Assembly: GCF_000768685.1 (NCBI RefSeq)
Contig: NZ_AVPK01000011.1
Span: forward strand, 1-64,000
Direction of reading: 5' to 3'
DNA length: 64,000 nucleotides
Source: Knoellia subterranea KCTC 19937
GTDB taxonomy: Bacteria; Actinomycetota; Actinomycetes; Actinomycetales; Dermatophilaceae
Shown: piece by piece, positions 9,050 to 17,971 of the stretch
Numbering within the stretch: the stretch's first letter is position 1
Layout of the letters: each line of letters opens with the position of its first letter
The notes under the pieces: generated by a model
The model's database searches: none
Told to the model about the DNA's origin: nothing
Seen by the model: the letters and a program-made list of their open reading frames with translations, nothing else
Translations under genes and position numbers: made by a program

Positions 9050-10225
9050 GTGGACCTTTTCGAGTACCAGGCACGCGACGTGTTCGAGAAGCACGGTGTA
9101 CCCGTGCTGGCTGGCGCAGTCGCCACCACCCCTGAGGAGGCCCGCGCGGCCGCCGAGACCATCGGAGCCAAGAGCGGCGGCGTCACCGTCGTCAAGGCCC
9201 AGGTCAAGACCGGTGGCCGAGGCAAGGCCGGCGGCGTCAAGGTCGCCAAGTCGACCGACGAGGCCGAGCAGCTGGCCGGGCAGATCCTCGGGATGGACAT
9301 CAAGGGCCACACGGTCCACCAGGTGATGATCGCCCAGGGCGCGCAGATCGCCGAGGAGTACTACTTCTCCATCCTGCTCGACCGCACGAACCGCACCTAC
9401 CTTGCGATGTGCAGCAAGGAGGGCGGCATGGACATCGAGCAGCTCGCCGTCGAGCGCCCCGAGGCCCTCGCCCGCATCGCCGTCGACCCCAATGTCGGAA
9501 TCGACGCGGCCAAGGCCCAGGAGATCGTCGACGCCGCGGGCTTCGACGCCGAGACCGGCGCGAAGATCGCCCCCGTCCTCGAGACGCTCTGGAAGGTCTA
9601 CCGCGACGAGGACGCGACCCTCGTCGAGGTCAACCCGCTCGTCAAGGACAACGACGGCAACATCGTGGCGCTGGACGGCAAGGTCACGCTCGACGAGAAC
9701 GCCGAGTTCCGTCACGAGGACCACGCCGCGCTCGAGGACAAGGCCGCGGCCGACCCGCTCGAGGCCAAGGCCAAGGAGAAGGGCCTCAACTACGTCAAGC
9801 TCGACGGCGAGGTCGGCATCATCGGCAACGGCGCGGGTCTCGTCATGAGCACCCTTGACGTCGTCGCCTACGCCGGTGAGGCGCACGGCGTGAAGCCGGC
9901 GAACTTCCTCGACATCGGTGGCGGCGCCAACGCGCAGGTCATGGCCGACGGCCTCGACGTCATCCTCGGCGACGAGCAGGTCCGCTCGGTCTTCGTCAAC
10001 GTCTTCGGTGGCATCACCGCGTGTGACGAGGTCGCCAACGGCATCAAGGGCGCCCTCGAGATCCTCGGCGACCACGCGACCAAGCCGCTCGTCGTCCGCC
10101 TCGACGGCAACAACGTCGATGCCGGCCGCGCGATCCTCAACGAGCTGAACCACCCGCTCGTCACCCAGGTCGACACCATGGACGGCGCCGCGGCCAAGGC
10201 CGCCGAGCTCGCCGCCTCCAAGTGA
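9050..10225 (+). CDS. sucC: Succinyl-CoA synthetase (ADP-forming) beta subunit
   Basis: The beta subunit of the TCA-cycle enzyme that makes ATP or GTP from succinyl-CoA. It has 391 residues, the normal length. It starts [18 protein letters not shown], the conserved N-terminus of the ATP-grasp domain. [23 protein letters not shown] and the CoA-ligase region [11 protein letters not shown]...[10 protein letters not shown] all match the family. GTG 9050 follows GGACGGAAAG. A TAGGCT box at 8977-8982 would give a leader of about 60 nt. sucD follows after 39 nt with its own ribosome site. The pair is co-transcribed and ends at the strong hairpin downstream. Confidence 0.97.
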   Translation: MDLFEYQARDVFEKHGVPVLAGAVATTPEEARAAAETIGAKSGGVTVVKAQVKTGGRGKAGGVKVAKSTDEAEQLAGQILGMDIKGHTVHQVMIAQGAQIAEEYYFSILLDRTNRTYLAMCSKEGGMDIEQLAVERPEALARIAVDPNVGIDAAKAQEIVDAAGFDAETGAKIAPVLETLWKVYRDEDATLVEVNPLVKDNDGNIVALDGKVTLDENAEFRHEDHAALEDKAAADPLEAKAKEKGLNYVKLDGEVGIIGNGAGLVMSTLDVVAYAGEAHGVKPANFLDIGGGANAQVMADGLDVILGDEQVRSVFVNVFGGITACDEVANGIKGALEILGDHATKPLVVRLDGNNVDAGRAILNELNHPLVTQVDTMDGAAAKAAELAASK

Positions 10226-10264
10226 CCCGCTGACAGCTGACGAACACAAAGGAACGCACAACAC

Positions 10265-11155
10265 ATGTCGATCTACCTCAACGCTGACAGCAAGATCATC
10301 GTCCAGGGCATGACCGGTGGCATGGGCTCCAAGCACACCGCCCTCATGCTCGACGCCGGCTCCAACATCGTCGGTGGTGTCAACGCCCGCAAGGCCGGCA
10401 CGACCGCCGAGATCGGTGGCAAGGAGCTGCCCGTCTTCGGCTCCGTCAAGGAGGCCATGGAGGCCACCGGCGCCAACGTCTCCGTCGCCTTCGTCCCGCC
10501 GGCCTTCGCCAAGGACGCCGCCATCGAGGCCATCGACGCCGAGATCCCGCTGCTCGTCGTCATCACCGAGGGCATCCCGGTCAGAGATACTGCCGAGTTC
10601 TACAACTACGCGGCTTCGAAGGATGGCAAGAAGACGCGCATCATCGGCCCGAACTGCCCCGGCATCATCACGCCGGAGGAGTCGCTCGCCGGCATCACGC
10701 CGCACACCATCGCGGGCAAGGGCCCGATCGGTCTCGTCTCCAAGTCGGGCACCCTGACCTACCAGATGATGTACGAGCTGCGTGACTACGGCTTCACGAC
10801 GGCCATCGGCATCGGCGGTGACCCGATCATCGGCACCACCCACATCGACGCTCTCGAGGCGTTCGAGGCCGACCCCGAGACCAAGGCGATCGTCATGATC
10901 GGCGAGATCGGTGGCGACGCCGAGGAGCGCGCCGCGGCCTACATCAAGGAGCACGTCACGAAGCCGGTCGTCGGCTACGTCGCCGGCTTCACCGCCCCCG
11001 AGGGCAAGACCATGGGCCACGCCGGCGCCATCGTCTCCGGCTCGTCGGGCACGGCCCAGGCCAAGAAGGAGGCCCTCGAGGCCGCCGGGGTCAAGGTCGG
11101 CAAGACGCCGTCCGAGACGGCCGAGCTCATGCGCGAGATCATGCGGAGCCTCTGA
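10265..11155 (+). CDS. sucD: Succinyl-CoA synthetase alpha subunit
   Basis: The alpha subunit partner of SucC, with 296 residues. It has the CoA-binding Rossmann region ([15 protein letters not shown]) and [25 protein letters not shown] is conserved, and GHAGAIVSG contains the His phosphorylated during catalysis. ATG 10265 follows an AAAGGA ribosome site. Codon use is strongly biased to C- and G-ending codons, as expected for a highly expressed gene. The genome-wide word CGGCATAC is absent from sucC and sucD. Confidence 0.97.
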   Translation: MSIYLNADSKIIVQGMTGGMGSKHTALMLDAGSNIVGGVNARKAGTTAEIGGKELPVFGSVKEAMEATGANVSVAFVPPAFAKDAAIEAIDAEIPLLVVITEGIPVRDTAEFYNYAASKDGKKTRIIGPNCPGIITPEESLAGITPHTIAGKGPIGLVSKSGTLTYQMMYELRDYGFTTAIGIGGDPIIGTTHIDALEAFEADPETKAIVMIGEIGGDAEERAAAYIKEHVTKPVVGYVAGFTAPEGKTMGHAGAIVSGSSGTAQAKKEALEAAGVKVGKTPSETAELMREIMRSL

Positions 11156-11191
11156 CTCCAGCGGACGCGGGGCTGAGCCCCACAGCGCACG

Positions 11192-11238
11192 GCGAGCGGG
11201 CGGCATACCGAGAATTTTTCGGTATGCCGCCCGCTCGC
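11192..11238. terminator. 20-bp hairpin between sucD and the anti-sigma-like gene, built on paired CGGCATAC words
   Basis: Arms 11192-11211 and 11219-11238 pair perfectly around loop GAATTTT. Each arm contains one copy of the 8-mer CGGCATAC in opposite orientation, extended by GCGGGC. It serves two converging genes. The reuse of a dispersed genomic word as terminator stem is discussed in the findings. Confidence 0.85.
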
Positions 11239-11259
11239 GTTCCCGGGTTCAGTCGCGTT

Positions 11260-12273
11260 TCACTTCTTCGCGGCGGCGTCCATGAGGTTGCCCAAGAAGG
11301 CCCAGGCGTCGTCGTTGACGCGGGTGTCGGCCAGGACGAAGGTGGCCGTGCGAAGTCCGTCCCGAAGCGCCACCGCGCCGACGAGATAGCTGTGCGGCCC
11401 GTTGCCGTCCGGATAGGTCGCCGTGACGAGGATGGTTCCGGTCCGCGGGCCCTGCTTGAGGGTGACCGCCGGATCGCTCGACTCCTTGCAGGTGGTGTCG
11501 TTGAGCATGGCGCGCACGATCGCAGCCGGCTCGGAGGCGTTGGAGGAACCATCTGACTGGAGGTTGCTCTTCTGGATCCGTTCGGCACCGGTCCAGTTGC
11601 TCTCGCCGGTGTCGCGCATCCAGGCGATGGACGCGGGGGTTGCCTCGGCGTTGGGGTCGCAGGGCACGACGGCACCGACGGTGGCCTCTTCGGGCACCCA
11701 CGATCCGATGGTCATGGCAAAGGGTGTGGCGTCCTGCCAGTCCTGGGCACTGAGGAAGGCCGTGGCCGGGATCGCGGGGTTGCCCTTGGACAGGATCTGC
11801 GGCGGGGCGCCATTGCCGGCGGGGGCGCTCGGGCTCGGGCCGCCCGTGGACCCACCTGTGGAGGAGGTCGGTCGCGGGGTTGAACTCGGCGTGGCAGTGC
11901 CGGTGTTGGTCGGCCGCACTGTGGCCGAAGCGGTGGGTGTGCCCGTCGGCGCCTGCGTCGGGGTCGTGGTGGGCGTCGTGCTCGGGGTGGTTGTCGCGAC
12001 GGTGGGTGTCGGCGTGGCCGGGAGCGGCGGGGGAGCGGCGTCCTCTCGGGCGAGGCCGCGGAAGCCGACGGCGGCCACGATCGCGACCGCTGCTGCGACT
12101 CCGGCGGTGACGGCGAGCATCCGACGGCGACGGCCGCGGTCACCACGGGCCCGGACAAAGGCCGGCTCGGGGATCGGGGTGGCCATCACGTCGTCACGAA
12201 GGGAGAGCAGGGCGCCGCGGAGAAGTGCGTCGTCCTCGGGGGACCATGGGGTGGTGCTGCGAAGGTCATCCAT
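11260..12273 (-). CDS. Single-pass membrane protein with Thr/Pro-rich linker, probable partner of the adjacent ECF sigma factor
   Basis: A 337-residue protein. The N-terminal 45 residues (MDDLRSTTPWSPEDDALLRG...) are cytoplasmic. A transmembrane helix covers about 52-70. About 75 residues are made almost only of Thr, Pro, Ser, Ala and Gly. The C-terminal extracytoplasmic domain has two Cys (PCDPN and DTTCKES) that could form a disulfide. It overlaps the upstream sigma-factor gene by 8 nt, the usual layout for a sigma factor and its membrane regulator. No zinc-binding anti-sigma motif is present. The role as a membrane-bound modulator is inferred from position and topology. The Thr/Pro linker could be O-glycosylated. 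Confidence 0.6.
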   Translation of the reverse strand: MDDLRSTTPWSPEDDALLRGALLSLRDDVMATPIPEPAFVRARGDRGRRRRMLAVTAGVAAAVAIVAAVGFRGLAREDAAPPPLPATPTPTVATTTPSTTPTTTPTQAPTGTPTASATVRPTNTGTATPSSTPRPTSSTGGSTGGPSPSAPAGNGAPPQILSKGNPAIPATAFLSAQDWQDATPFAMTIGSWVPEEATVGAVVPCDPNAEATPASIAWMRDTGESNWTGAERIQKSNLQSDGSSNASEPAAIVRAMLNDTTCKESSDPAVTLKQGPRTGTILVTATYPDGNGPHSYLVGAVALRDGLRTATFVLADTRVNDDAWAFLGNLMDAAAKK

Positions 12274-12799
12274 GACGGTTCTCCTTCCTCGCGAGAGTGG
12301 CTGGATGGTCGGGTTGGGTGGTGCCGCGGAGCAGGTCGGCGAGTTGGGCCCGGCCGCGGTGGAGGCGGGCCTTGACGGTGCCGGGTGGGACGTCGAGCTC
12401 GGCTGCGATCTGCGCGATGCTGCGGTCGGCCAGGTAGTGCAGGGCGACCGTTTCGCGCAACACCGGGCTCAACTGGCGCAGCGCGGCGACGACGGCCACG
12501 CGGCTCTCGTCGGGCGGCGCCTGCGCCGCGACGGACCCGTGCCGCGTGTACGCCCGGTCCCGTGCCTGACCGCGACGCCACTGTGAGATCGCGATGCGCC
12601 GGGCTACGGTGCGGACCCATGCCAGCGGGTCGTCGTGGGTCGACACCCGGGCCCAGTCGCTCCATGCCTTGGCGAACGCCTCCTGAGTGGCGTCCTGGGC
12701 GAGCGTGAGGTCACCGGTCACGGCATACACGAGGTGGATGACGCGGGGCGCGGTCGCCCGATAGAAGTCGTCGAACGCCGCCGTGTCGCGGTCCTTCAT
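12266..12799 (-). CDS. RNA polymerase ECF sigma factor, SigE family
   Basis: A 177-residue ECF sigma factor with only regions 2 and 4. Region 2 runs from FDDFYRATAPRVIHLVYAVTGD through DATQEAFAKAWSDW to the -10 recognising segment WVRTVARRIAISQWRR. Region 4 has RETVALHYLADRSIAQIAAEL followed by VPPGTVKARLHRGRAQL, the -35 recognising helix-turn-helix. The start ATG 12799 is chosen because AGGGGTGGG lies just upstream and region 2 starts there; the frame stays open further upstream without conserved sequence. It directs RNA polymerase to a stress regulon that cannot be named from this window. Confidence 0.9.
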   Translation of the reverse strand: MKDRDTAAFDDFYRATAPRVIHLVYAVTGDLTLAQDATQEAFAKAWSDWARVSTHDDPLAWVRTVARRIAISQWRRGQARDRAYTRHGSVAAQAPPDESRVAVVAALRQLSPVLRETVALHYLADRSIAQIAAELDVPPGTVKARLHRGRAQLADLLRGTTQPDHPATLARKENRHG

Positions 12800-12926
12800 C
12801 GCCCACCCCTTTGCCCGTCGTGTCCAGCCTGTCATGGGAGCAGACGCGCCGGGGGCGAGGAAGGTTGCATCACGTCGGGCGTGTGCTCCACGACTCGGCC
12901 GTGGCTGCGGGGGACACTGGGGCGCG

Positions 12927-14186
12927 ATGACAGTCATGGATTTGCTCCGGGGAATGCGCCCCTCCGAGGACACCGAGGGTGAGGGCGACGACGCGCCCCG
13001 CGCCGGTGGTCCCGCGTGGCTGTCCGACTCCGCGCGCGACGTGGTCATCGGCCTCGTCACCGGACTGATCTCGCTGCTCGTCGTCCTCGTTCCCACCGTC
13101 CTCGGATGGATGCTCGACCCCCGACCCGGCGGATCGTTCGGTGACCCACTCGGGGCCGCGGCCGCGTTCTGGCTGCTGCTCCACGGCGCTCACCTCGGTG
13201 CCGGGGCGACGTCGGTGGCGTTCGTTCCGCTCATGCTCGGTGCGCTCGTCGTCTGGGGCGCGGCTCGTGGGGCGAGTCGGGCTCTCGAGACCGCCGACGT
13301 CGACGACGACTTCGTGGCCGATCTGCTGCCGCGTTCCGTTGTCGGGATCTCCGGTCGGTGGTGGCTCGGGTATGCCGTCGCCCTCGTCCTCGCGTCCCTG
13401 CTCACGTTGGTGGGGTCGTTGCCGCTGCGGTGGCCCACCCTCGTCGTGCCGATCCTCGTCGTTCCGGTTCTGGCGCTCGCGATCGCAATCCGGCGCCTCG
13501 CCCGGGAGGGACACGTCCTCGGGCCGCGCCTCGAGGCGGTCGTGACGCCCGAGGCCGCGCGGCGAGCGTGGGGCCCTGCCCTTCGCGGTCTGGGGCTCGT
13601 CCTCGGACTCGGTGCTGTGGGTGTCGCCGTTGCCGTCGTGCTGTCCTGGCACTCGGTCTCGAGCCTGCATGCCGAAGTGGGCGCCGGTTTCCTCGGTGGC
13701 GTGCTCCTCGCGGGCGCCCAGCTCGCGTCATTGCCCAACCTGGCTCTCTGGGTCGTGTCGGTGTTCGCCGGTCCCGGCTTCTCCGTCGTCGACGGGGCGC
13801 ACACGTCCCTGTCCGGCACGGAGAGCGGACTCATGCCGCTCGTGCCGGTCTTCGGTGCCGTGCCGGAGCCGGGGACCTATCCCTGGGCGGCGTGGCTGTT
13901 CGTCCTCGTGCCCGTCCTCGTCGGCGGCTACATCGGGCGGCGGTCGCTGGCCTCCGTGGCACGGCTGTCGTCGCTGCGGACCAAGGCCTCTGTGGCGCTC
14001 ATGGCGTGTGCTTTCGTGGCCGTGGGCCTCGCCATCCTCGACGGTCTCGGTGGAGGCTCGCTCGGGGCCTATCGCCTCGCCGACATCGGTGCGCCGGCGC
14101 TCAGGATGGCCCTGACGCTCGGGCTCGAACTCGCCGCAGGTGCCCTGGCGGTCGTCGCCTGGGACGCGTGGCGACTGCGCCGCTGA
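12927..14186 (+). CDS. DUF6350 family multi-pass membrane protein
   Basis: A 419-residue membrane protein with about nine to ten hydrophobic segments and a short acidic N-terminal tail. The first helix (VVIGLVTGLISLLVVLVPTV) and the loop before the second (GGSFGDPLGAAAAFWLL) fit DUF6350. That family typically lies directly upstream of purN in actinobacteria, as here. No transport or catalytic motif is visible and the function is unknown. ATG 12927 lacks a clear ribosome site; GACACT 8 nt upstream could be a -10 for a leaderless message. purN follows after 23 nt. Confidence 0.75.
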   Translation: MTVMDLLRGMRPSEDTEGEGDDAPRAGGPAWLSDSARDVVIGLVTGLISLLVVLVPTVLGWMLDPRPGGSFGDPLGAAAAFWLLLHGAHLGAGATSVAFVPLMLGALVVWGAARGASRALETADVDDDFVADLLPRSVVGISGRWWLGYAVALVLASLLTLVGSLPLRWPTLVVPILVVPVLALAIAIRRLAREGHVLGPRLEAVVTPEAARRAWGPALRGLGLVLGLGAVGVAVAVVLSWHSVSSLHAEVGAGFLGGVLLAGAQLASLPNLALWVVSVFAGPGFSVVDGAHTSLSGTESGLMPLVPVFGAVPEPGTYPWAAWLFVLVPVLVGGYIGRRSLASVARLSSLRTKASVALMACAFVAVGLAILDGLGGGSLGAYRLADIGAPALRMALTLGLELAAGALAVVAWDAWRLRR

Positions 14187-14196
14187 TCCCACTCGA

Positions 14197-14202
14197 TAGG
14201 GT
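14197..14202 (+). promoter_or_regulatory. -10 box for leaderless purN
   Basis: TAGGGT ends 7 nt before GTG 14210, the geometry of leaderless promoters in actinobacteria. It lies just after the DUF6350 stop, so purN probably has its own promoter. Confidence 0.55.
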
Positions 14203-14209
14203 GCTCGGC

Positions 14210-14800
14210 GTGAACGAACCCACCGGCATCGTCGTCCTCGTCTCGGGCTCGGGCACGCTGCTCCAGGCGCTCATCGACGCGAGTCTCGACCCGGCATACG
14301 GGGTTCGGATCCTGGCCGTGGGAGCGGACCGGGACGACATCGAAGGACTACGTCGCGCGGAGCGCGCCGGCATCGACACCTTTGTATGCCGGGTGGCCGA
14401 CTTCTCCGACCGCGTCGCCTGGGATGCCGGGCTGGCTGCCGAGATCGCTTCTCGCACACCGAAGTTCGTCGTCACGGCGGGATTCATGAAGATCCTCGGA
14501 CCGGAGACGCTCGCGGACCGGGTCATCCTCAACACGCACCCCGCTCTGCTCCCGAGCTTCCCCGGAGCGCACGGCGTGCGCGACGCGCTGGCCCACGGCG
14601 TGAAGATCACCGGTACGACCGCACACTTGGTCGACGCGGGGGTGGACACCGGCCGGATCCTCGCGCAGCGCGCCGTCGACGTGCTCGACGACGACACCGA
14701 GGAGACGTTGCACGAGCGGATCAAGGTGCAGGAGCGGGAGCTCCTCGTCGAGCTCGTCGGGCGTCTGGGGCGTGACGAGCTGACGCTCCCGGGCCGCTAG
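14210..14800 (+). CDS. purN: Phosphoribosylglycinamide formyltransferase
   Basis: GAR transformylase, the third step of de novo purine synthesis, using 10-formyl-tetrahydrofolate. The 196 residues fit the family. LVSGSGTLLQALID forms the phosphate-binding loop. GFMKILGPE and NTHPALLPSFPGAHGVRDAL carry the catalytic Asn and His. HLVDAGVDTGRIL holds the catalytic Asp. In many homologues the substrate loop has Lys-Gly in a KGI motif; here VLVSGSGTLLQ is normal for actinobacteria. GTG 14210 is chosen from the -10 spacing. It is followed by the riboswitch-controlled purH. Confidence 0.95.
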   Translation: MNEPTGIVVLVSGSGTLLQALIDASLDPAYGVRILAVGADRDDIEGLRRAERAGIDTFVCRVADFSDRVAWDAGLAAEIASRTPKFVVTAGFMKILGPETLADRVILNTHPALLPSFPGAHGVRDALAHGVKITGTTAHLVDAGVDTGRILAQRAVDVLDDDTEETLHERIKVQERELLVELVGRLGRDELTLPGR

Positions 14801-14805
14801 AATCC

Positions 14806-14882
14806 GGAGTGACGACTGGCGCAGGTGGACCACCACCGGGGAGTCACATGGGAGTTGCATCGCCCGCCTGGGTGCACCCGGC
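14806..14882 (+). promoter_or_regulatory. ZTP riboswitch (pfl motif) upstream of purH
   Basis: The purN-purH gap carries the conserved blocks of the pfl/ZTP aptamer in order. CGACTGGCGCAGGTGGACC begins near 14813, then CCACCGGGGAG follows, and after a variable spacer CGCCCGCCTGGGTGCA (about 14861-14876). The CCGCCUGGG block and the GUGGA/CCACC stem are diagnostic. ZTP/ZMP riboswitches sense AICAR phosphates that build up when 10-formyl-THF is short, and they turn on purine and folate genes. PurH consumes ZMP, so the placement makes sense. The expression platform in 14883-14934 is not obvious; initiation control is possible because the ribosome site lies 50 nt downstream. Confidence 0.9.
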
Positions 14883-14934
14883 AGTTCATTGAACGACCGC
14901 ACACCCTGCACTCTCATGATTTGGAGCCACCACC

Positions 14935-16590
14935 ATGGCCGTTTCCGTCAGCAAGCCCGGACCCACCCAGGATCGCCGCCCCCTCCGCCGGGCGCTCATC
15001 TCGGTCTTCGACAAGACCGGCCTGGAGGACTTGGCCCGTGGCCTGCATGAGGCCGGTGTCTCGATCGTGTCGACGGGTGGATCGGCCAAGCTCATCGAGG
15101 GACTCGGCATCCCGGTGACCGAGGTCGCCGACCTCACCGGCTTCCCCGAGTGCCTCGAGGGGCGCGTCAAGACGCTGCACCCGATGGTGCACGCCGGCAT
15201 CCTCGCCGACACCCGCAAGCCCGACCATGTCGAGCAGCTCGGTGAGCTCGGCGTCGAGCCGTTCGACCTCGTCGTCGTGAACCTCTACCCGTTCGCGGAC
15301 ACGGTGGCGTCCGGCGCCGGTGCCGACGACATCGTCGAGAACATCGACATCGGCGGGCCCTCGATGGTTCGTGCGGCCGCCAAGAACCACCCCAGCGTGG
15401 CCGTGGTCGTCGACCCCACGGCATACGCCGAGGTCCTTGCCGCAGCGCAGGGCGAGGGCTTCACGTTCGAGGAGCGCAAGGCGCTCGCGGCGAAGGCGTT
15501 CGTGCACACGGCGACCTACGACACGCACGTCGCGTCGTGGATGGGCAATGCCTACGTCGACAGCTCCGAGGGGACGGGCTTCCCGGCGTGGGTCGGTGCG
15601 ACGTGGAACAAGACTGCGGTGCTGCGCTACGGCGAGAACCCCCACCAGAGCGCGGCGCTGTATGCGAGCGGCTTTGCTCCGCAGCCGGGTCTCGCGCAGG
15701 CCAAGCAGCTGCACGGCAAGGAGATGTCCTACAACAACTACGTCGACGCGGACGCTGCGGTGCGGGCGGCGTACGACCACGGCGACCAGCCGACCGTCGC
15801 GATCATCAAGCACGCCAACCCGTGTGGGATCGCCGTCGGTGCCGACGTGGCCGAGGCGCACCGTCGTGCCCACGCGTGCGACCCCGTGTCGGCGTTCGGC
15901 GGCATCATCGCGACGAACCGTCCTGTGACCGTCGAGATGGCGCGCACGGTCGCCGACATCTTCACCGAGGTCGTCGTGGCCCCGAGCTTCGACGACGACG
16001 CGCTCGAGGTGCTCACCGCGAAGAAGAACATCCGCCTCCTCGAGGCAGCCGCACCATCACGCGGTGGCGCGGAGATCCGGCCGATCTCGGGTGGCCTGCT
16101 CATGCAGCAGCGCGACGCGCTCGACGCCGTCGTGCGTGACGAGTCCGGCGAGGTCGTCGGTGGCGACGACGCCGCGAACTGGCGGCTCGTGTCGGGTTCG
16201 GCTGCCGACGAGGCGACGCTCGCGGACCTGCAGTTCGCGTGGCGTTCGGTGCGTGCGGTGAAGTCCAACGCGATCCTGCTCGCGTCCGATGGCGCGTCCG
16301 TCGGCATCGGCATGGGGCAGGTCAATCGGGTGGACTCGTGCCACCTCGCCGTGTCGCGCGCGAACTCCGGGGCCGGCGCGGATGGTGCGGTGGTCGAGCG
16401 GGCGCGTGGCGCGGTGGCGTCGTCGGACGCGTTCTTCCCGTTCGCCGACGGCCTGCAGGTGCTCATCGACGCAGGCGTTCGCGCGGTCGTGGCGCCCGGT
16501 GGGTCCATGCGCGACGGCGAGGTCATCGAGGCGGCGCAGGCGGCCGGGGTGACGCTCTACTTCACGGGGACCCGCCACTTCGCCCACTGA
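14935..16590 (+). CDS. purH: Bifunctional AICAR formyltransferase / IMP cyclohydrolase
   Basis: Catalyses the last two steps of IMP synthesis; 551 residues, slightly longer than the usual 520 or so. The N-terminal cyclohydrolase domain has [34 protein letters not shown] and [15 protein letters not shown]. The C-terminal formyltransferase has [33 protein letters not shown] and [11 protein letters not shown] (catalytic Lys/His region). It ends in the expected [12 protein letters not shown]...[12 protein letters not shown] riboswitch lies in its leader. This is the last housekeeping gene before the accessory region. Confidence 0.97.
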   Translation: MAVSVSKPGPTQDRRPLRRALISVFDKTGLEDLARGLHEAGVSIVSTGGSAKLIEGLGIPVTEVADLTGFPECLEGRVKTLHPMVHAGILADTRKPDHVEQLGELGVEPFDLVVVNLYPFADTVASGAGADDIVENIDIGGPSMVRAAAKNHPSVAVVVDPTAYAEVLAAAQGEGFTFEERKALAAKAFVHTATYDTHVASWMGNAYVDSSEGTGFPAWVGATWNKTAVLRYGENPHQSAALYASGFAPQPGLAQAKQLHGKEMSYNNYVDADAAVRAAYDHGDQPTVAIIKHANPCGIAVGADVAEAHRRAHACDPVSAFGGIIATNRPVTVEMARTVADIFTEVVVAPSFDDDALEVLTAKKNIRLLEAAAPSRGGAEIRPISGGLLMQQRDALDAVVRDESGEVVGGDDAANWRLVSGSAADEATLADLQFAWRSVRAVKSNAILLASDGASVGIGMGQVNRVDSCHLAVSRANSGAGADGAVVERARGAVASSDAFFPFADGLQVLIDAGVRAVVAPGGSMRDGEVIEAAQAAGVTLYFTGTRHFAH

Positions 16591-16704
16591 CCCAGTCTTT
16601 TGCCCTGCTGGTTCATCACGACAACAGCGGGCCCAGTCCCTGCCGACCATGGGCAGCCCGGGACTCTAGAGGGACGGGCCACCCGCGCTGACCCGCCGCG
16701 CATC

Positions 16705-16792
16705 GTCCCTGTGCCCTGCACGGACGTACGTCGCTGGCTCGCATGTCCGTGCAGGGCACAAGGACGGGGCTGGCGTGTCCGTGCAGGGCACA
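16705..16792. repeat. Three-copy repeat: one inverted and two direct copies of GTCCGTGCAGGGCACA
   Basis: The word lies inverted at 16705-16725 (with flanks) and directly at 16745-16765 and 16777-16792. The first two form a 21-bp arm with one mismatch around a 19-nt loop; the third could compete for pairing with the first. It lies in the purH-amidohydrolase gap, the left end of the accessory region. It could be a terminator for the converging genes or the remnant of a small repeat element. A weaker hairpin (about 16600-16640) follows purH directly. Confidence 0.6.
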
Positions 16793-16802
16793 AAGAGCAC
16801 TG

Positions 16803-17947
16803 TCAGGCGGGGGCTCCGGGAGCTGCGTAGCCGGTGGGCTCACCCGAGCCGAGGTCGACGATCGCGGCCACCGGGCCACCACCGTCGGGTCCCTGGTGGG
16901 CCGCCGACACGGAGACGAACACGGCGGGGTCGCCGGTCACCGACGCCGTGACACCGCCGACGCACGACTTGATCTGGCGGTGCCAGTGCACGTCGGAATC
17001 GTCAAGCATCGCGTTGCGCCGACCGCGGACCTGGCCGTCCTGGCTGACCTCGCACTTGAGGAAGACGTTGACGAGGCGGCCCTGGATGTCGGAGGTGTGC
17101 GGGCGCTCAGGGAGCTCGAGACCCGCGTCCTTGATGGCCGCCCAGATGCCGTCGGCGTCGAGGGCGTCGCGCATGACGGAGTGGCCGATGCGGTAGCGGC
17201 CGCCGACTCCGCGGGCGTTGCCAACGACGACGACCTGCGCCTGGTCGAGCTCGACGCCGGAGGAGCAGGACGCCACCGACGAGTAGAGGTCGCGGTTGTT
17301 CATGACGTCGGCATCGGTCGGCATCTCGATCTCGCCGAGGGCCACGGCGATGCCGAGGCCGGTCGTGCCGTTGGAGAGGTCCATCGATTCGTGCGTGTGG
17401 TGGGTCCAGACCTTCTGGCCGCGTGACTCGGCGTCGCGGATCGTGTGGATCGTCAGGAGCGGGTCTTCGTCTGGACGTAGTGCACGTCGGCCGGGTCGGT
17501 GATGCCGGCCCGCTCCATGGCGACCTTCACGGCGTCGGCGACCTTGGAGATCATGCCGGTGTAGCCAATCTCCTCGGGCTTGATCGGCTCACTCATGGCG
17601 AAGCCGACGGTGAGCCGCAGGTCGTCGCTCGGCTCGACCTTGTCCTCGGGGACCGTGGCGAAGATCGTGGCGTGCGGGCTGATGATGCCGTCCGTGCCAC
17701 CCGACCAGACGATCGGAACCTGCTTGACCTGGTCGGCGGGTGCGCCCTTGGCGACGAGGACTTCACGGAAGGCGCGGTCGGCGATGATGCGGGTGTAGTC
17801 GTTGACCCCACCGTTGCCCTCCGTCTTGCCGATGATGGCGATGACGCGGCGGGCTTCCATCACGCCGTCGTCGATGAGCTTGGCCAGCTCGGAGGCGTCG
17901 GCGACGCTGTGGATCGGAACCTTGCGGACCTCAATGGCTTCTGGCAC
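16803..17947 (-). pseudogene. Ring-opening amidohydrolase (barbiturase / cyanuric acid hydrolase family), frameshifted
   Basis: Two frames together encode one protein of about 380 residues. The N-terminal part (GTG 17947 to stop 17453) has [28 protein letters not shown] and ends [11 protein letters not shown]. The C-terminal part resumes in another frame with [14 protein letters not shown]...[12 protein letters not shown] and runs to 16803. All three Ser/Lys pairs of the three-fold repeated family seem present: Lys in GKTEG, Ser in WSGGTDG; Lys in VQTK, Ser in ASCSSG; Lys in FLKCE, Ser in VSAAHQGP. A missing base near 17455-17460 (AGCGGGTC on the plus strand) explains the break. The family opens cyclic imides or ureides such as barbiturate or cyanurate. 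It is followed upstream in the operon by carbamate kinase, 24 nt away. A sequencing error or a recent mutation are both possible. Confidence 0.8.
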
Positions 17948-17971
17948 GGCTGAACCTCTCTTTGTTGGGAC

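Noticed and set aside
8909-11206. Open frame of 765 codons on the minus strand
   Set aside because: Antisense shadow of sucC and sucD; repetitive Asp/Leu/Gly/Val content and no motif.
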